Assembly: GCA_002424625.1 (NCBI GenBank)
Contig: DIKR01000017.1
Location: 6,268 to 29,602 of the forward strand
DNA from: Desulfuromonadaceae bacterium UBA5613
GTDB lineage: Bacteria > Desulfobacterota > Desulfuromonadia > Desulfuromonadales > UBA2197
Direction of reading: 5' to 3'
DNA: 23,335 bases
Shown here: piece by piece, positions 13,598 to 20,553 of the stretch
How the letters are laid out: every line of letters begins with the position of its first letter
Numbering within the stretch: the first letter of the stretch is position 1
Notes under the pieces: model-generated
The model's input: the letters and a program-made list of their open reading frames with translations, nothing else
Told to the model about the DNA's origin: nothing
Databases searched by the model: none
Position numbers and translations under genes: made by a program

Positions 13598-16231
13598 TTG
13601 AAGCGAATAAGGATATCGATTGTCACCGTCGGTCTAGTTGCTGTGTTTTTCCTTTTGGCTTTTGCGCTCCTGTCGTATGAGCGCTTTCATGTGGTAGCCA
13701 TTAATGAAGCCGGCGCAAATCTGGAAAGGTGCATGAGCACTTTTCGGGAACTCCTCCTGCGCAAGGGGGAGGAGTTCAAGCTGGAAAACGGGCAACTTCT
13801 GGCAGGAAGTTATGTTGTCGACGGCAACTTTGATATACCGGACCAGATCCAGGGGATTTTCGGTGGAACGGCGACGGTCTTCATGGGTGATGTGCGCATT
13901 TCCACAAACGTGCTCCATGCAGACGGCAGGAGGGCGGTCGGCACCAGACTCGAAGGGGCTGCATACGATGCCATATTCAAGCAGGGTAAAGCCTTCCGCG
14001 GAGAGGCCCTCATTCTGGGGTTACCATACCTGACCGCCTACGACCCGATCCGAGACGCTAACAACCAGATCATTGGAGTGCTTTATGTCGGTATGAAAAA
14101 AACCGAGTTTCTGGCCCAGTATTCTGGGCTAAAAACACAACTGGTGTTGATGCTGTTTGGTTTACTGACGATATACACGGCCCTGGTGATCTTTTTTTCA
14201 AGGTTGATGAAAAAGGCCGATAGGGAAAAGGAAGCGGACCACAGGTTTCTCCAGACACTCATAGACACCATCCCGAATCCCGTTTATTACAAGGATGTGC
14301 ATGGCAAGTATATTGGCGGCAACAAAGCCTTTGCAGAATTTCACGGCATCCCCATTGAACAGATGATCGGCAAGACCGTCTTTGATGTGCTCCCCCCTGC
14401 CGAGGCAAACCATATTCACAAGGCCGAGTCGAAACTTTATCAGGGTAACAAGTCGCTGGTAGATGAAACTACCATAGCCAACATAGACGGCACTTGCCGT
14501 CATGTCATTAACTACAAGACGACTTTTAGAGCTGAAGATGGTTCACTCGGTGGCTTCATCGGGACGATACTTGACATATCCAAGCGCAAACAAATAGAGG
14601 TGGAACTGGCGAAACGGGCTCGCCTCGCTTCGCTGCGTGCAGAGATTGGAGGCGCCCTTGGTCGGAAACAGAACCTGCGAGATATCTTGCAGCAGTGTGC
14701 CGAATTGCTGGTCGAGGACCTGGATGTGGCGTTCTTCCGCATCTGGACGCTCAATGATGCGGAGCAGATGCTCGAAATGCAGGCCAGCGCCGGCATGTAC
14801 ACCCATATCGACGGGCCCCACAGCCGGGTGCCGGTCGGGATGTTCAAGATCGGGATGATCGCTTCAGAACGTCTGCCGCATCTCACCAATGATGTGATGA
14901 ACGACCCGCGTATTGGAGACAAAGAATGGGCGCGGCAGGAAGGGATTGTTGCCTTTGCCGGCTATCCGCTCATCGTTGCCGATCGTCTCGTGGGAGTCAT
15001 GGCCACCTTTGCCAGGATGACACTCAATGAGGAGATCCTCGGGGAACTGGGCTCCGTTGCTGGCAGAATCGCCCAAGGCATCGAACGTAAATGGCTGGAG
15101 GCAGAGCTGAAGAAGGCAATGGCCCTGGCAGAAGAGAGTGCAAAGCGACTCGACTTCGTGCTGCAAGGGTCAAACGACGCCACCTGGGAGTGGGACGTGA
15201 TTTCCAATCAGGGTATTATCAATACGCGATATTACGAAATGACCGAATATACCCCCGGAGAAATAGACTCAACTTTCGAATTTTTCTTGAGTATCATCCA
15301 TCCCGAAGATCTGTCCGAAGTTCAAAGGAGCTTGCAAGACACTCTGGAAGGGAAAACCGCCGAATATGAAGCACATTACCGCATGGTCACAAAGTCGGGG
15401 AAATTTAAGGATGTTATGGGAAGAGGCAAGATCGTCAGGTATGACGAAAATGGCCGGCCTAACTTGATGGCCGGAGTTGTGACCGACGTCACGAAGATGA
15501 AACGTCTCAGCGATGAAGTCAACAAGATCCATAATCTGGAATCAATCGGCCTCCTGGCCGGAGGTATGGCTCACGACTTCAACAATATATTAAACATAAT
15601 TTACGGCAACATATCCTTTGCGAAGATGCTTGCCGGGAGTAACACAACGTTGATTGAGCCGCTCACTGATGCCGAAGAAGCATGTGAGCGCGCCAAAGAG
15701 CTTGGTATCCGTCTGCAGGCATTTTCGCAGGGCACCTCTCCGGGTAAGGAGCCGATAGCACTACCCGTCATTATTGAAGATGCCGCGGGAACTCTCTTCT
15801 GTGATTCACATATCTTGCACACTTTAGTCGCTGCAGAAGACCTCCTCCCGATAAATGCTGACCCGAGACAGATCAGGCAGGTGTTTGAAAATCTGCTGAC
15901 CAATGCAAAAGAGGCCATGCCTACTGGCGGAAAAGTCATTATCACGATTGAAAATTATGAAGTTGATGACAAAAATGCCCAACCCTTAAGATCAGGCCCC
16001 TACGTCTGCATCACATTACAGGACGATGGGCAGGGTATCCCCGATGAGAATCTTCCTAAAATCTTCGATCCCTATTTTTCAACCAAGGACACTTACAGCC
16101 AAAAAGGGCTGGGCCTCGGACTCTCCATATGCCACGCCATCCTGAAAAGTCACAACGGACATATTACGGTGGAGTCGAAATTGGGGATCGGCACCAGAGT
16201 GACCTTGTATCTGCCGGCCGCCGCGGAGTAA
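13598..16231 (+). CDS. Cache-PAS-GAF-PAS sensor histidine kinase (NtrB-like)
   Basis: This is an 877-aa membrane kinase. TM1 is about 8-26. A periplasmic single-Cache domain (about 30-172) ends in RGEALILGLPYLTAYDPIRD and NQIIGVLYVGM, and TM2 is about 180-201. PAS1 (about 215-333), GAF (about 345-498), a short coiled coil and PAS2 (about 518-636) follow. HisKA has His659 in LLAGGMAHDFNNIL, and the HATPase has N box NLLTNAKEAMPTGG, G1 DDGQGI and G2 KGLGLGLSICHAI. Cache domains of this kind bind small organic acids or amino acids outside the cell; the actual ligand is unknown. The start is TTG 13598 with AAGG upstream. It ends 7 bp before the sigma-54 activator gene, so the two form an NtrB/NtrC-like pair. 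Confidence 0.95.
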   Translation: MKRIRISIVTVGLVAVFFLLAFALLSYERFHVVAINEAGANLERCMSTFRELLLRKGEEFKLENGQLLAGSYVVDGNFDIPDQIQGIFGGTATVFMGDVRISTNVLHADGRRAVGTRLEGAAYDAIFKQGKAFRGEALILGLPYLTAYDPIRDANNQIIGVLYVGMKKTEFLAQYSGLKTQLVLMLFGLLTIYTALVIFFSRLMKKADREKEADHRFLQTLIDTIPNPVYYKDVHGKYIGGNKAFAEFHGIPIEQMIGKTVFDVLPPAEANHIHKAESKLYQGNKSLVDETTIANIDGTCRHVINYKTTFRAEDGSLGGFIGTILDISKRKQIEVELAKRARLASLRAEIGGALGRKQNLRDILQQCAELLVEDLDVAFFRIWTLNDAEQMLEMQASAGMYTHIDGPHSRVPVGMFKIGMIASERLPHLTNDVMNDPRIGDKEWARQEGIVAFAGYPLIVADRLVGVMATFARMTLNEEILGELGSVAGRIAQGIERKWLEAELKKAMALAEESAKRLDFVLQGSNDATWEWDVISNQGIINTRYYEMTEYTPGEIDSTFEFFLSIIHPEDLSEVQRSLQDTLEGKTAEYEAHYRMVTKSGKFKDVMGRGKIVRYDENGRPNLMAGVVTDVTKMKRLSDEVNKIHNLESIGLLAGGMAHDFNNILNIIYGNISFAKMLAGSNTTLIEPLTDAEEACERAKELGIRLQAFSQGTSPGKEPIALPVIIEDAAGTLFCDSHILHTLVAAEDLLPINADPRQIRQVFENLLTNAKEAMPTGGKVIITIENYEVDDKNAQPLRSGPYVCITLQDDGQGIPDENLPKIFDPYFSTKDTYSQKGLGLGLSICHAILKSHNGHITVESKLGIGTRVTLYLPAAAE

Positions 16232-16238
16232 TGAAAAG

Positions 16239-17678
16239 ATGACAAACGAGACGTTCAAGATTCTCATCGTTGATGATGATCCATTGAATTTAAAACTATT
16301 GTCACGCTTATTGTCTTGTGACCAATACACCCTGTACACCGCCGCTAACGGCAAAGATGCTCTTGAGCTGGCACAGCGGCGAAGCCCTGATCTCGTCCTT
16401 CTCGACGTTGTCATGCCGGAGCTCGATGGAATTGAGACCTGTAAAATCCTTAAGGAAAGCGAAGGGACAAGTCAGATTCCGGTCATCATGCTGACCGGCC
16501 GCCCTGACAAGGAGATGAAATTACGCTGCCTTCGCGCCGGGGCCAATGATTTCCTTTCCAAACCGATCGACGCTGTTGAGCTGCAATTGCGGGTGAGCAA
16601 TTTCCTGGAGTTCAAGAGGTATGCGGATACGAGAAGAGCCAACGAACGGCTGCAGCAGAGCAAAGAGATTCTTGAAGAAAAAACCCGGGAGCTCGAAGCC
16701 GCCCTGAAGGATCGCTTCAACTTTCAGGATATCATTACCACCTGCCCGGTGATGAAGAGCGCGCTGGAACTGGCCGTCCGGGTCAGTGCTTCGCCCCAGA
16801 CCACGGTCGTCATTTATGGTGAAAGTGGCTGCGGCAAAGAAGTCCTTTCCCGTGCCATCCACTTTGCCGGTGGGGGCAAGGTGGGAGGATTCGTGGCGGT
16901 CAATTGCGCCGCCATTCCCGAAGCGCTGCTGGAGAGTGAACTCTTCGGCCATGTGCGCGGGGCCTTTACCGGCGCCGACCGCGACCGGGAGGGGAAATTC
17001 AGCCAGGCACGGGGCGGCACCCTCCTGCTCGACGAAATTGGCGATATGCCGCTGGGTTTGCAGGCCAAATTGTTGCGGGTCCTGGAAGGGCGTACTTTCG
17101 AAAAGGTCGGTGCCAACGAGACCATCCCGGTCAATTGTCGCGTCATTATCGCCACCAACCGGGATCTGCCGGAAATGATCGCCAGCGGCCGCTTCCGGGA
17201 AGATCTTTTTCACCGCATTAACGTTTACCCCATCACCATCCCCCCGCTGCGGCAGCGGCGCGACGATATCCCGCTGCTCGTTGAACACTTCCTTGAGACT
17301 TTTCGCCAGCATCAGGGGAAGCAGTTGCCCGGGGTCTCGCCAAGAGCCCTAGACGAACTCTTCGCCTACCCTTGGCCCGGCAACATCCGGGAACTCCGCA
17401 ACTGCCTGGAGCGCGCCGCCATCGTTTGCGACGGCCTGATCCAGCCCGCGCACCTCATCATCTGCAACTCCACGGTTACTAACCGTGACAGGGGGGCGGA
17501 AGCAGAAGTTCTGCCGACCGGCGTCGCCATTACCTACCACTTTGCCTTTAACCCGAACCTGGTCTCCATGGAAGCGATTACCCGCCGGGTCCTTGATATC
17601 ACTCTCGACTGGTGTCAGGGGAACAAGTCTCAGGCTGCCTCCCTCCTGAGTGTCAGCCGTAACAAGTTCTATCGCTAA
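16239..17678 (+). CDS. NtrC-family sigma-54-dependent response regulator (REC-AAA+-Fis)
   Basis: This is a 479-aa activator. The receiver has Asp56 (LVLLDVVMP) and Lys in LSKPID, followed by a coiled-coil linker (about 130-158). The AAA+ domain has Walker A GESGCGKE (194-201), the sigma-54 contact loop GAFTGA (241-246), Walker B GGTLLLDE (259-266) and the arginine-finger region GRFREDLFHRINV. A Fis-type helix-turn-helix (about 445-479) ends in SQAASLLSVSRNKFYR. The protein stops a few residues after the recognition helix, slightly shorter than usual, but the next codons do not look like a lost tail. All functions needed to activate sigma-54 are present. It pairs with the Cache kinase 7 bp upstream. 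Repeats for its possible binding site and a -24/-12 promoter lie directly downstream, so it probably controls the DUF4402 appendage genes. Confidence 0.95.
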   Translation: MTNETFKILIVDDDPLNLKLLSRLLSCDQYTLYTAANGKDALELAQRRSPDLVLLDVVMPELDGIETCKILKESEGTSQIPVIMLTGRPDKEMKLRCLRAGANDFLSKPIDAVELQLRVSNFLEFKRYADTRRANERLQQSKEILEEKTRELEAALKDRFNFQDIITTCPVMKSALELAVRVSASPQTTVVIYGESGCGKEVLSRAIHFAGGGKVGGFVAVNCAAIPEALLESELFGHVRGAFTGADRDREGKFSQARGGTLLLDEIGDMPLGLQAKLLRVLEGRTFEKVGANETIPVNCRVIIATNRDLPEMIASGRFREDLFHRINVYPITIPPLRQRRDDIPLLVEHFLETFRQHQGKQLPGVSPRALDELFAYPWPGNIRELRNCLERAAIVCDGLIQPAHLIICNSTVTNRDRGAEAEVLPTGVAITYHFAFNPNLVSMEAITRRVLDITLDWCQGNKSQAASLLSVSRNKFYR

Positions 17679-17681
17679 GTG

Positions 17682-17712
17682 TGTACCGCTCCGAAACGGT
17701 ACAGCTGTACCG
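17682..17712. promoter_or_regulatory. Three TGTACCG half-sites, candidate enhancer for the appendage promoter
   Basis: TGTACCG (17682-17688), CGGTACA (17697-17703) and TGTACCG (17706-17712) form two overlapping inverted repeats. One has an 8-bp spacer; the other is the perfect 16-bp palindrome CGGTACAGCTGTACCG at 17697-17712. They begin 4 bp after the activator's stop codon and lie about 75-105 bp upstream of the -24 element (17788), roughly -100 to -130 from the expected start. This fits an NtrC-type binding site. A further TGTACCG occurs at 17829-17835. They could also fold as alternative hairpins ending the activator transcript, but no T-run follows. Confidence 0.6.
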
Positions 17713-17786
17713 ACGGCAGACAGTTTCTCTCTTCATTCTGTCGGGTGCTTTCACATAACATCCCGAAGTGTAATCGTTTTAAATTC

Positions 17787-17802
17787 TGGCACGCATCCCG
17801 CT
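17787..17802 (+). promoter_or_regulatory. Sigma-54 (-24/-12) promoter of the chaperone/usher locus
   Basis: TGGCACG-CATC-CCGCT matches TGGCACG-N4-TTGCW perfectly in the -24 part. GG (17788-17789) and GC (17800-17801) are exactly 12 bp apart; the two Ts before GC are replaced by CC. Transcription would begin near 17813, leaving a leader of about 80 nt before the first DUF4402 gene. It is the nearest downstream promoter to a sigma-54 activator gene. I saw no clean IHF site in the 75 bp between the repeats and this element. Confidence 0.6.
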
Positions 17803-17893
17803 ATATACAAGTCATAAGCAATCTGCTTTGTACCGGCTTGGCGCAGTGCCAGACAGGGATTCATGTAGCACTAACCGCATAAGGAGAAAAACC

Positions 17894-18436
17894 ATGAAAA
17901 AACTCACAGCATTATTGGCAGCAGGATTGGTACTTGGGGCGAGCGGCATGGCGATGGCAGCGGGAGCGGGAGATACGGCGACAACTTCCGCTACAGCAAC
18001 GGCAACTGTCTATACGCCAATTGAAATTGACAATACTGAAGGTCTGGCGTTCGGCAATATCGTGGCTGCAGCTGGCGGCGGCACCGTGACTGTGCCAGCT
18101 ATAGGAGGAACACCTGAACGCACGGGTAACGCAGGACTTATGCCAGCAAATTTAGGCACAGTGACTGCCGCTGAATTCACGGCAACTGGCCAGAGTGGTG
18201 CTGCCTACTCCGTTACTGTGCCCGCAAGTGGTGAGGTAGCTAATACTACAGGTACTGGCGCTGAGACAATGGTTCTTTCCGACTTCACTTCCAAGCTCGC
18301 CAACGGAACAACGGATCCTGGGAATCTGACTGATGGGTCGGAAGTGTTCTACGTTGGTGCTACTTTGGCGGTTGGTGCGACTCAGGTTGCTGGCGCTTAT
18401 ACGGGGACTTTCAATGTCTCAGTAAATTACAACTAA
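17894..18436 (+). CDS. DUF4402 surface subunit, probable major appendage subunit
   Basis: This is a 180-aa secreted protein of the DUF4402 family. A signal peptide is clear: MKKLTALLAAGLVLGASGMA, then MA and probable cleavage after A-M-A near residue 22. The mature protein is poor in charge, rich in Thr, Ala and Gly, and beta-type. Family motifs are LAFGNIVAAAGGGTVTV near the N-terminus and VGATLAVG...GAYTGTFNVSVNYN at the end. ATG 17894 with AAGGAG 7 nt upstream is the start; the frame extends to 17828, but that would precede the ribosome-binding site. It is first after the sigma-54 promoter and is followed by a strong hairpin, an arrangement common for an abundant structural subunit. Polymerisation into a fibre is inferred from the chaperone and usher genes downstream. 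Confidence 0.9.
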   Translation: MKKLTALLAAGLVLGASGMAMAAGAGDTATTSATATATVYTPIEIDNTEGLAFGNIVAAAGGGTVTVPAIGGTPERTGNAGLMPANLGTVTAAEFTATGQSGAAYSVTVPASGEVANTTGTGAETMVLSDFTSKLANGTTDPGNLTDGSEVFYVGATLAVGATQVAGAYTGTFNVSVNYN

Positions 18437-18467
18437 TTCCAAGATGTTTTTCAGGTTGGCATTTGAC

Positions 18468-18500
18468 AGACCTCCGAGGTTTTGGAAACCTCGGAGGTCT
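18468..18500. terminator. 15-bp perfect hairpin between subunit genes (attenuator or REP-like)
   Basis: AGACCTCCGAGGTTT (18468-18482) and its exact complement (18486-18500) are separated by three bases. The stem starts 32 bp after the first subunit's stop. Only two Ts follow, so it is not a standard terminator. It could be a partial terminator or an mRNA-stabilising hairpin that keeps the first subunit in excess over the downstream genes, or a copy of a dispersed REP-type palindrome. Confidence 0.6.
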
Positions 18501-18547
18501 TGCATGAAATAAACGCCAGCTTGACTGCAAAGGGGAATAAGAATTTT

Positions 18548-19027
18548 ATGTTGACTGCGTTTGAAATCTACATAAACCGTTGGGCATCAACAATACTTCT
18601 AGTGATTGGAGTATTTCTTGCTGCTGGCACCAACGCTGTTGCAACTACTTCGACTACTTCGGTCAGCGTTACCGTCATCTCTCCCCCCGAGGTAGCGATC
18701 GTTGCAGCCGATGAATTGTTGAAAAGCGCCAGCATTGGGGTGCTCACCCTGAGTATCCCCGGCGCTGGCGCGTCCGGCACAGGTGCTGGAGCGGTAATGG
18801 AAGGAATGACCCTGATCTCCACCGGGGTGGTGGGCAACACCATCGTCTTTTCCACCACCGACTCCGCCTCCCTTACTTCGCTGGTCTCGGCCCTGGCCGC
18901 ATCAGGCGGCACCTTCGGCGTGAACGGCATTCTCAGCACCGGGCAGGGGGTTCATCTCGTTGTCACCCAGGTTGTGCCGGGTGGCAATGGCAAAGGCACG
19001 GTGTATGCCATTATCGCCTACAATTGA
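18548..19027 (+). CDS. Secreted beta-rich protein, probable minor appendage subunit
   Basis: This is a 159-aa protein with an N-terminal signal sequence (hydrophobic core WASTILLVIGVFLAAGTNA, likely cleavage near residue 35). The mature part is low in charge and rich in Ser, Thr, Val and Gly, with alternating hydrophobic strands and a last strand GKGTVYAIIAYN. That last strand resembles the DUF4402 C-terminus. I cannot see the LxFGxI motif of the neighbouring subunits, so family membership is likely only by context. The start ATG 18548 has AGGGG about 12 nt upstream; a TTG at 18482 in frame lies inside the hairpin and is unlikely. Codon and base use shifts from AT-richer to GC-rich near 18720, within the gene. 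A tip or adaptor subunit is one possibility. Confidence 0.75.
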   Translation: MLTAFEIYINRWASTILLVIGVFLAAGTNAVATTSTTSVSVTVISPPEVAIVAADELLKSASIGVLTLSIPGAGASGTGAGAVMEGMTLISTGVVGNTIVFSTTDSASLTSLVSALAASGGTFGVNGILSTGQGVHLVVTQVVPGGNGKGTVYAIIAYN

Positions 19028-19105
19028 GGCCGCTGGGTTAAAACCGCTTGCATTCGAACTTTTTACTGTTCCCTTCTTTTCGAAGCATAGAGTGGTGGGG
19101 GTGGC

Positions 19106-19627
19106 ATGACCAGATACTCCGGCAGATTCAGGACCACCGCACCGTTTGGGCTGGTGATGGCGGCCTTTTTTTTTGCTGCGTCCGCGACACCGGCCTGGGC
19201 CAATTCTTTTTCCATCGTCAATAACGATGCCCTGGCCTTCGGAGCGATCGTTGCCGGCAGCGGCGGCACGGTGACGATTGGCGCCTCCAGCGGGGCGCGT
19301 GCGGCCAGCGGCGGCGTGACGCTGATGAACTCTCCTTACCGGGAGGCCCGGTTCACGGTCAGTTGTGTTGCCGATGGCGGAGCCGACACCTGCACCTCGA
19401 CATCTTACTATTCCATCGATCCGGTGGCTGACATCTCCTTGACAAGCGGCGCTCAGAGTATGTCGGTCAAAAATTTTTCGGTCTATTCGGTCAATACTGC
19501 AACGTCCAGCGGTCAACTGTCTGGCGGCACTGACAACTTGAAAGTCGGCGCCACCCTGACGGTGGGCAACAACCAGGCTCCCGGCAGCTATGCCGGCAGC
19601 TTTTCCGTGACCGTTGTCTATGAGTAA
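19106..19627 (+). CDS. DUF4402 surface subunit, probable second appendage subunit
   Basis: This is a 173-aa secreted protein. The signal peptide core is LVMAAFFFAASATPAWA, with cleavage after A-W-A near residue 32. The mature protein has the DUF4402 pattern: NDALAFGAIVAGSGGTVTIG near the start and LKVGATLTVG...PGSYAGSFSVTVVYE at the end. Unlike the first subunit it has two cysteines (SCVADGGADTC), which could form a disulphide in the periplasm. A purine-rich G tract precedes ATG 19106 and serves as a ribosome-binding region. It is 19 bp before the chaperone gene. It could be an anchor, a minor pilin or a paralogous alternative to the first subunit. Confidence 0.88.
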   Translation: MTRYSGRFRTTAPFGLVMAAFFFAASATPAWANSFSIVNNDALAFGAIVAGSGGTVTIGASSGARAASGGVTLMNSPYREARFTVSCVADGGADTCTSTSYYSIDPVADISLTSGAQSMSVKNFSVYSVNTATSSGQLSGGTDNLKVGATLTVGNNQAPGSYAGSFSVTVVYE

Positions 19628-19645
19628 ACGAAAAGAGGTTAATTC

Positions 19646-20509
19646 ATGCAGATGAAACAGCTGGCATCCTTCGCTCGCCTCTCCCGCACCGCCATCCTGT
19701 TCCTCCTCTTCTTGTGGGGGCATCAGTCCGCCCTGGCTGGCCTGATGCTCTACCCCACCCGCGTGGTCCTGGAGAGCAAGGACCGCAGTGCCCAGGTGGA
19801 GCTCATCAACAATGGCAATCAGCCCGAGACCTACCGCATCGGCATCTTCAACCGGCGCATGACCGAGACCGGCGAGATCGTGGCGGCCGACAAACCGCAG
19901 GCCGGTGAGCTGTTTGCCGACGACCTGTTGCGTTATTCGCCGCGCCAGGTGACGCTGCAGCCGGGCAAGGCGCAGACGGTGCGGATCATGGTGCGCAAGC
20001 CGGCCGGGCTGGCAGCGGGCGAATACCGCTCGCATCTGCAGTTCGACCGGGTGGCGGACGCTGCGGGGGCGGCCAACCTGGAAAACCTGGCCAAGCCGAC
20101 AGAAGGTGAAGTTTCCATCGTCCTGCAAGCCCTGGTGGGGGCGTCGATCCCGGTGATCGTGCGTCACGGTGAGACCAGGGTGACAACGACGCTGACCGAT
20201 CTGACGCTGGAGTCGGATCCTGGCAAGGACAAGGCGTTGTTCTTGTCTTTCACTCTCAAGCGTGACGGCACCCGTTCGGTGTACGGCGATCTGGTGGCGA
20301 CCTTCACCCCGGTCGGCGCCGGTCCGCTTGAAGTGGCCAAGGTCACCGGGGTGGCGGTGTACGTACCGAACGCCCTGCGCAAGAGCAAGCTACCGATCAA
20401 ATTGCCCGTAGGGGTGGCCTTGAAAAAGGGTACGCTGACCCTGCGCTATCTTGATCGTCCCGAGGCCGGTGGCAAGGTGATGGCAGAGGCTAAGCTTGTA
20501 GTACCGTGA
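19646..20509 (+). CDS. PapD-like periplasmic chaperone of the appendage
   Basis: This is a 287-aa periplasmic protein. The signal peptide covers about 1-31 (hydrophobic core TAILFLLFLWGH, cleavage after SALA). The first immunoglobulin-like domain begins LMLYPTRVVLESKDRSAQVE, followed by NNGNQPETYRIGIFNRRMTE and the proline/arginine segment YSPRQVTLQPGKAQTVRIMV, the usual edge-strand region of pilus chaperones. The second domain covers about 150-287. It keeps subunits folded and delivers them to the usher. It is longer than the classical ~240-residue chaperones and fits the non-classical families better. ATG 19646 has AGAGG 7 nt upstream. Its stop overlaps a possible GTG start of the usher (GTGA). 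Confidence 0.9.
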   Translation: MQMKQLASFARLSRTAILFLLFLWGHQSALAGLMLYPTRVVLESKDRSAQVELINNGNQPETYRIGIFNRRMTETGEIVAADKPQAGELFADDLLRYSPRQVTLQPGKAQTVRIMVRKPAGLAAGEYRSHLQFDRVADAAGAANLENLAKPTEGEVSIVLQALVGASIPVIVRHGETRVTTTLTDLTLESDPGKDKALFLSFTLKRDGTRSVYGDLVATFTPVGAGPLEVAKVTGVAVYVPNALRKSKLPIKLPVGVALKKGTLTLRYLDRPEAGGKVMAEAKLVVP

Positions 20510-20553
20510 CGCGCCCCGCTGCCCATCCGGCCGTTATTTGGCTATTTCCGTTG

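Noticed and set aside
17679..17882. 67-codon frame following the sigma-54 activator stop
   Set aside because: It covers the TGTACCG repeats and the -24/-12 promoter. The sequence does not continue the Fis helix-turn-helix, so it is not a frameshifted tail of the activator.
18902..20167. 421-codon open frame on the minus strand across the third subunit and chaperone
   Set aside because: It crosses two genes and an intergenic gap with clear signal peptides and family motifs on the plus strand, and its product is an Arg/His/Gly-rich chance sequence.
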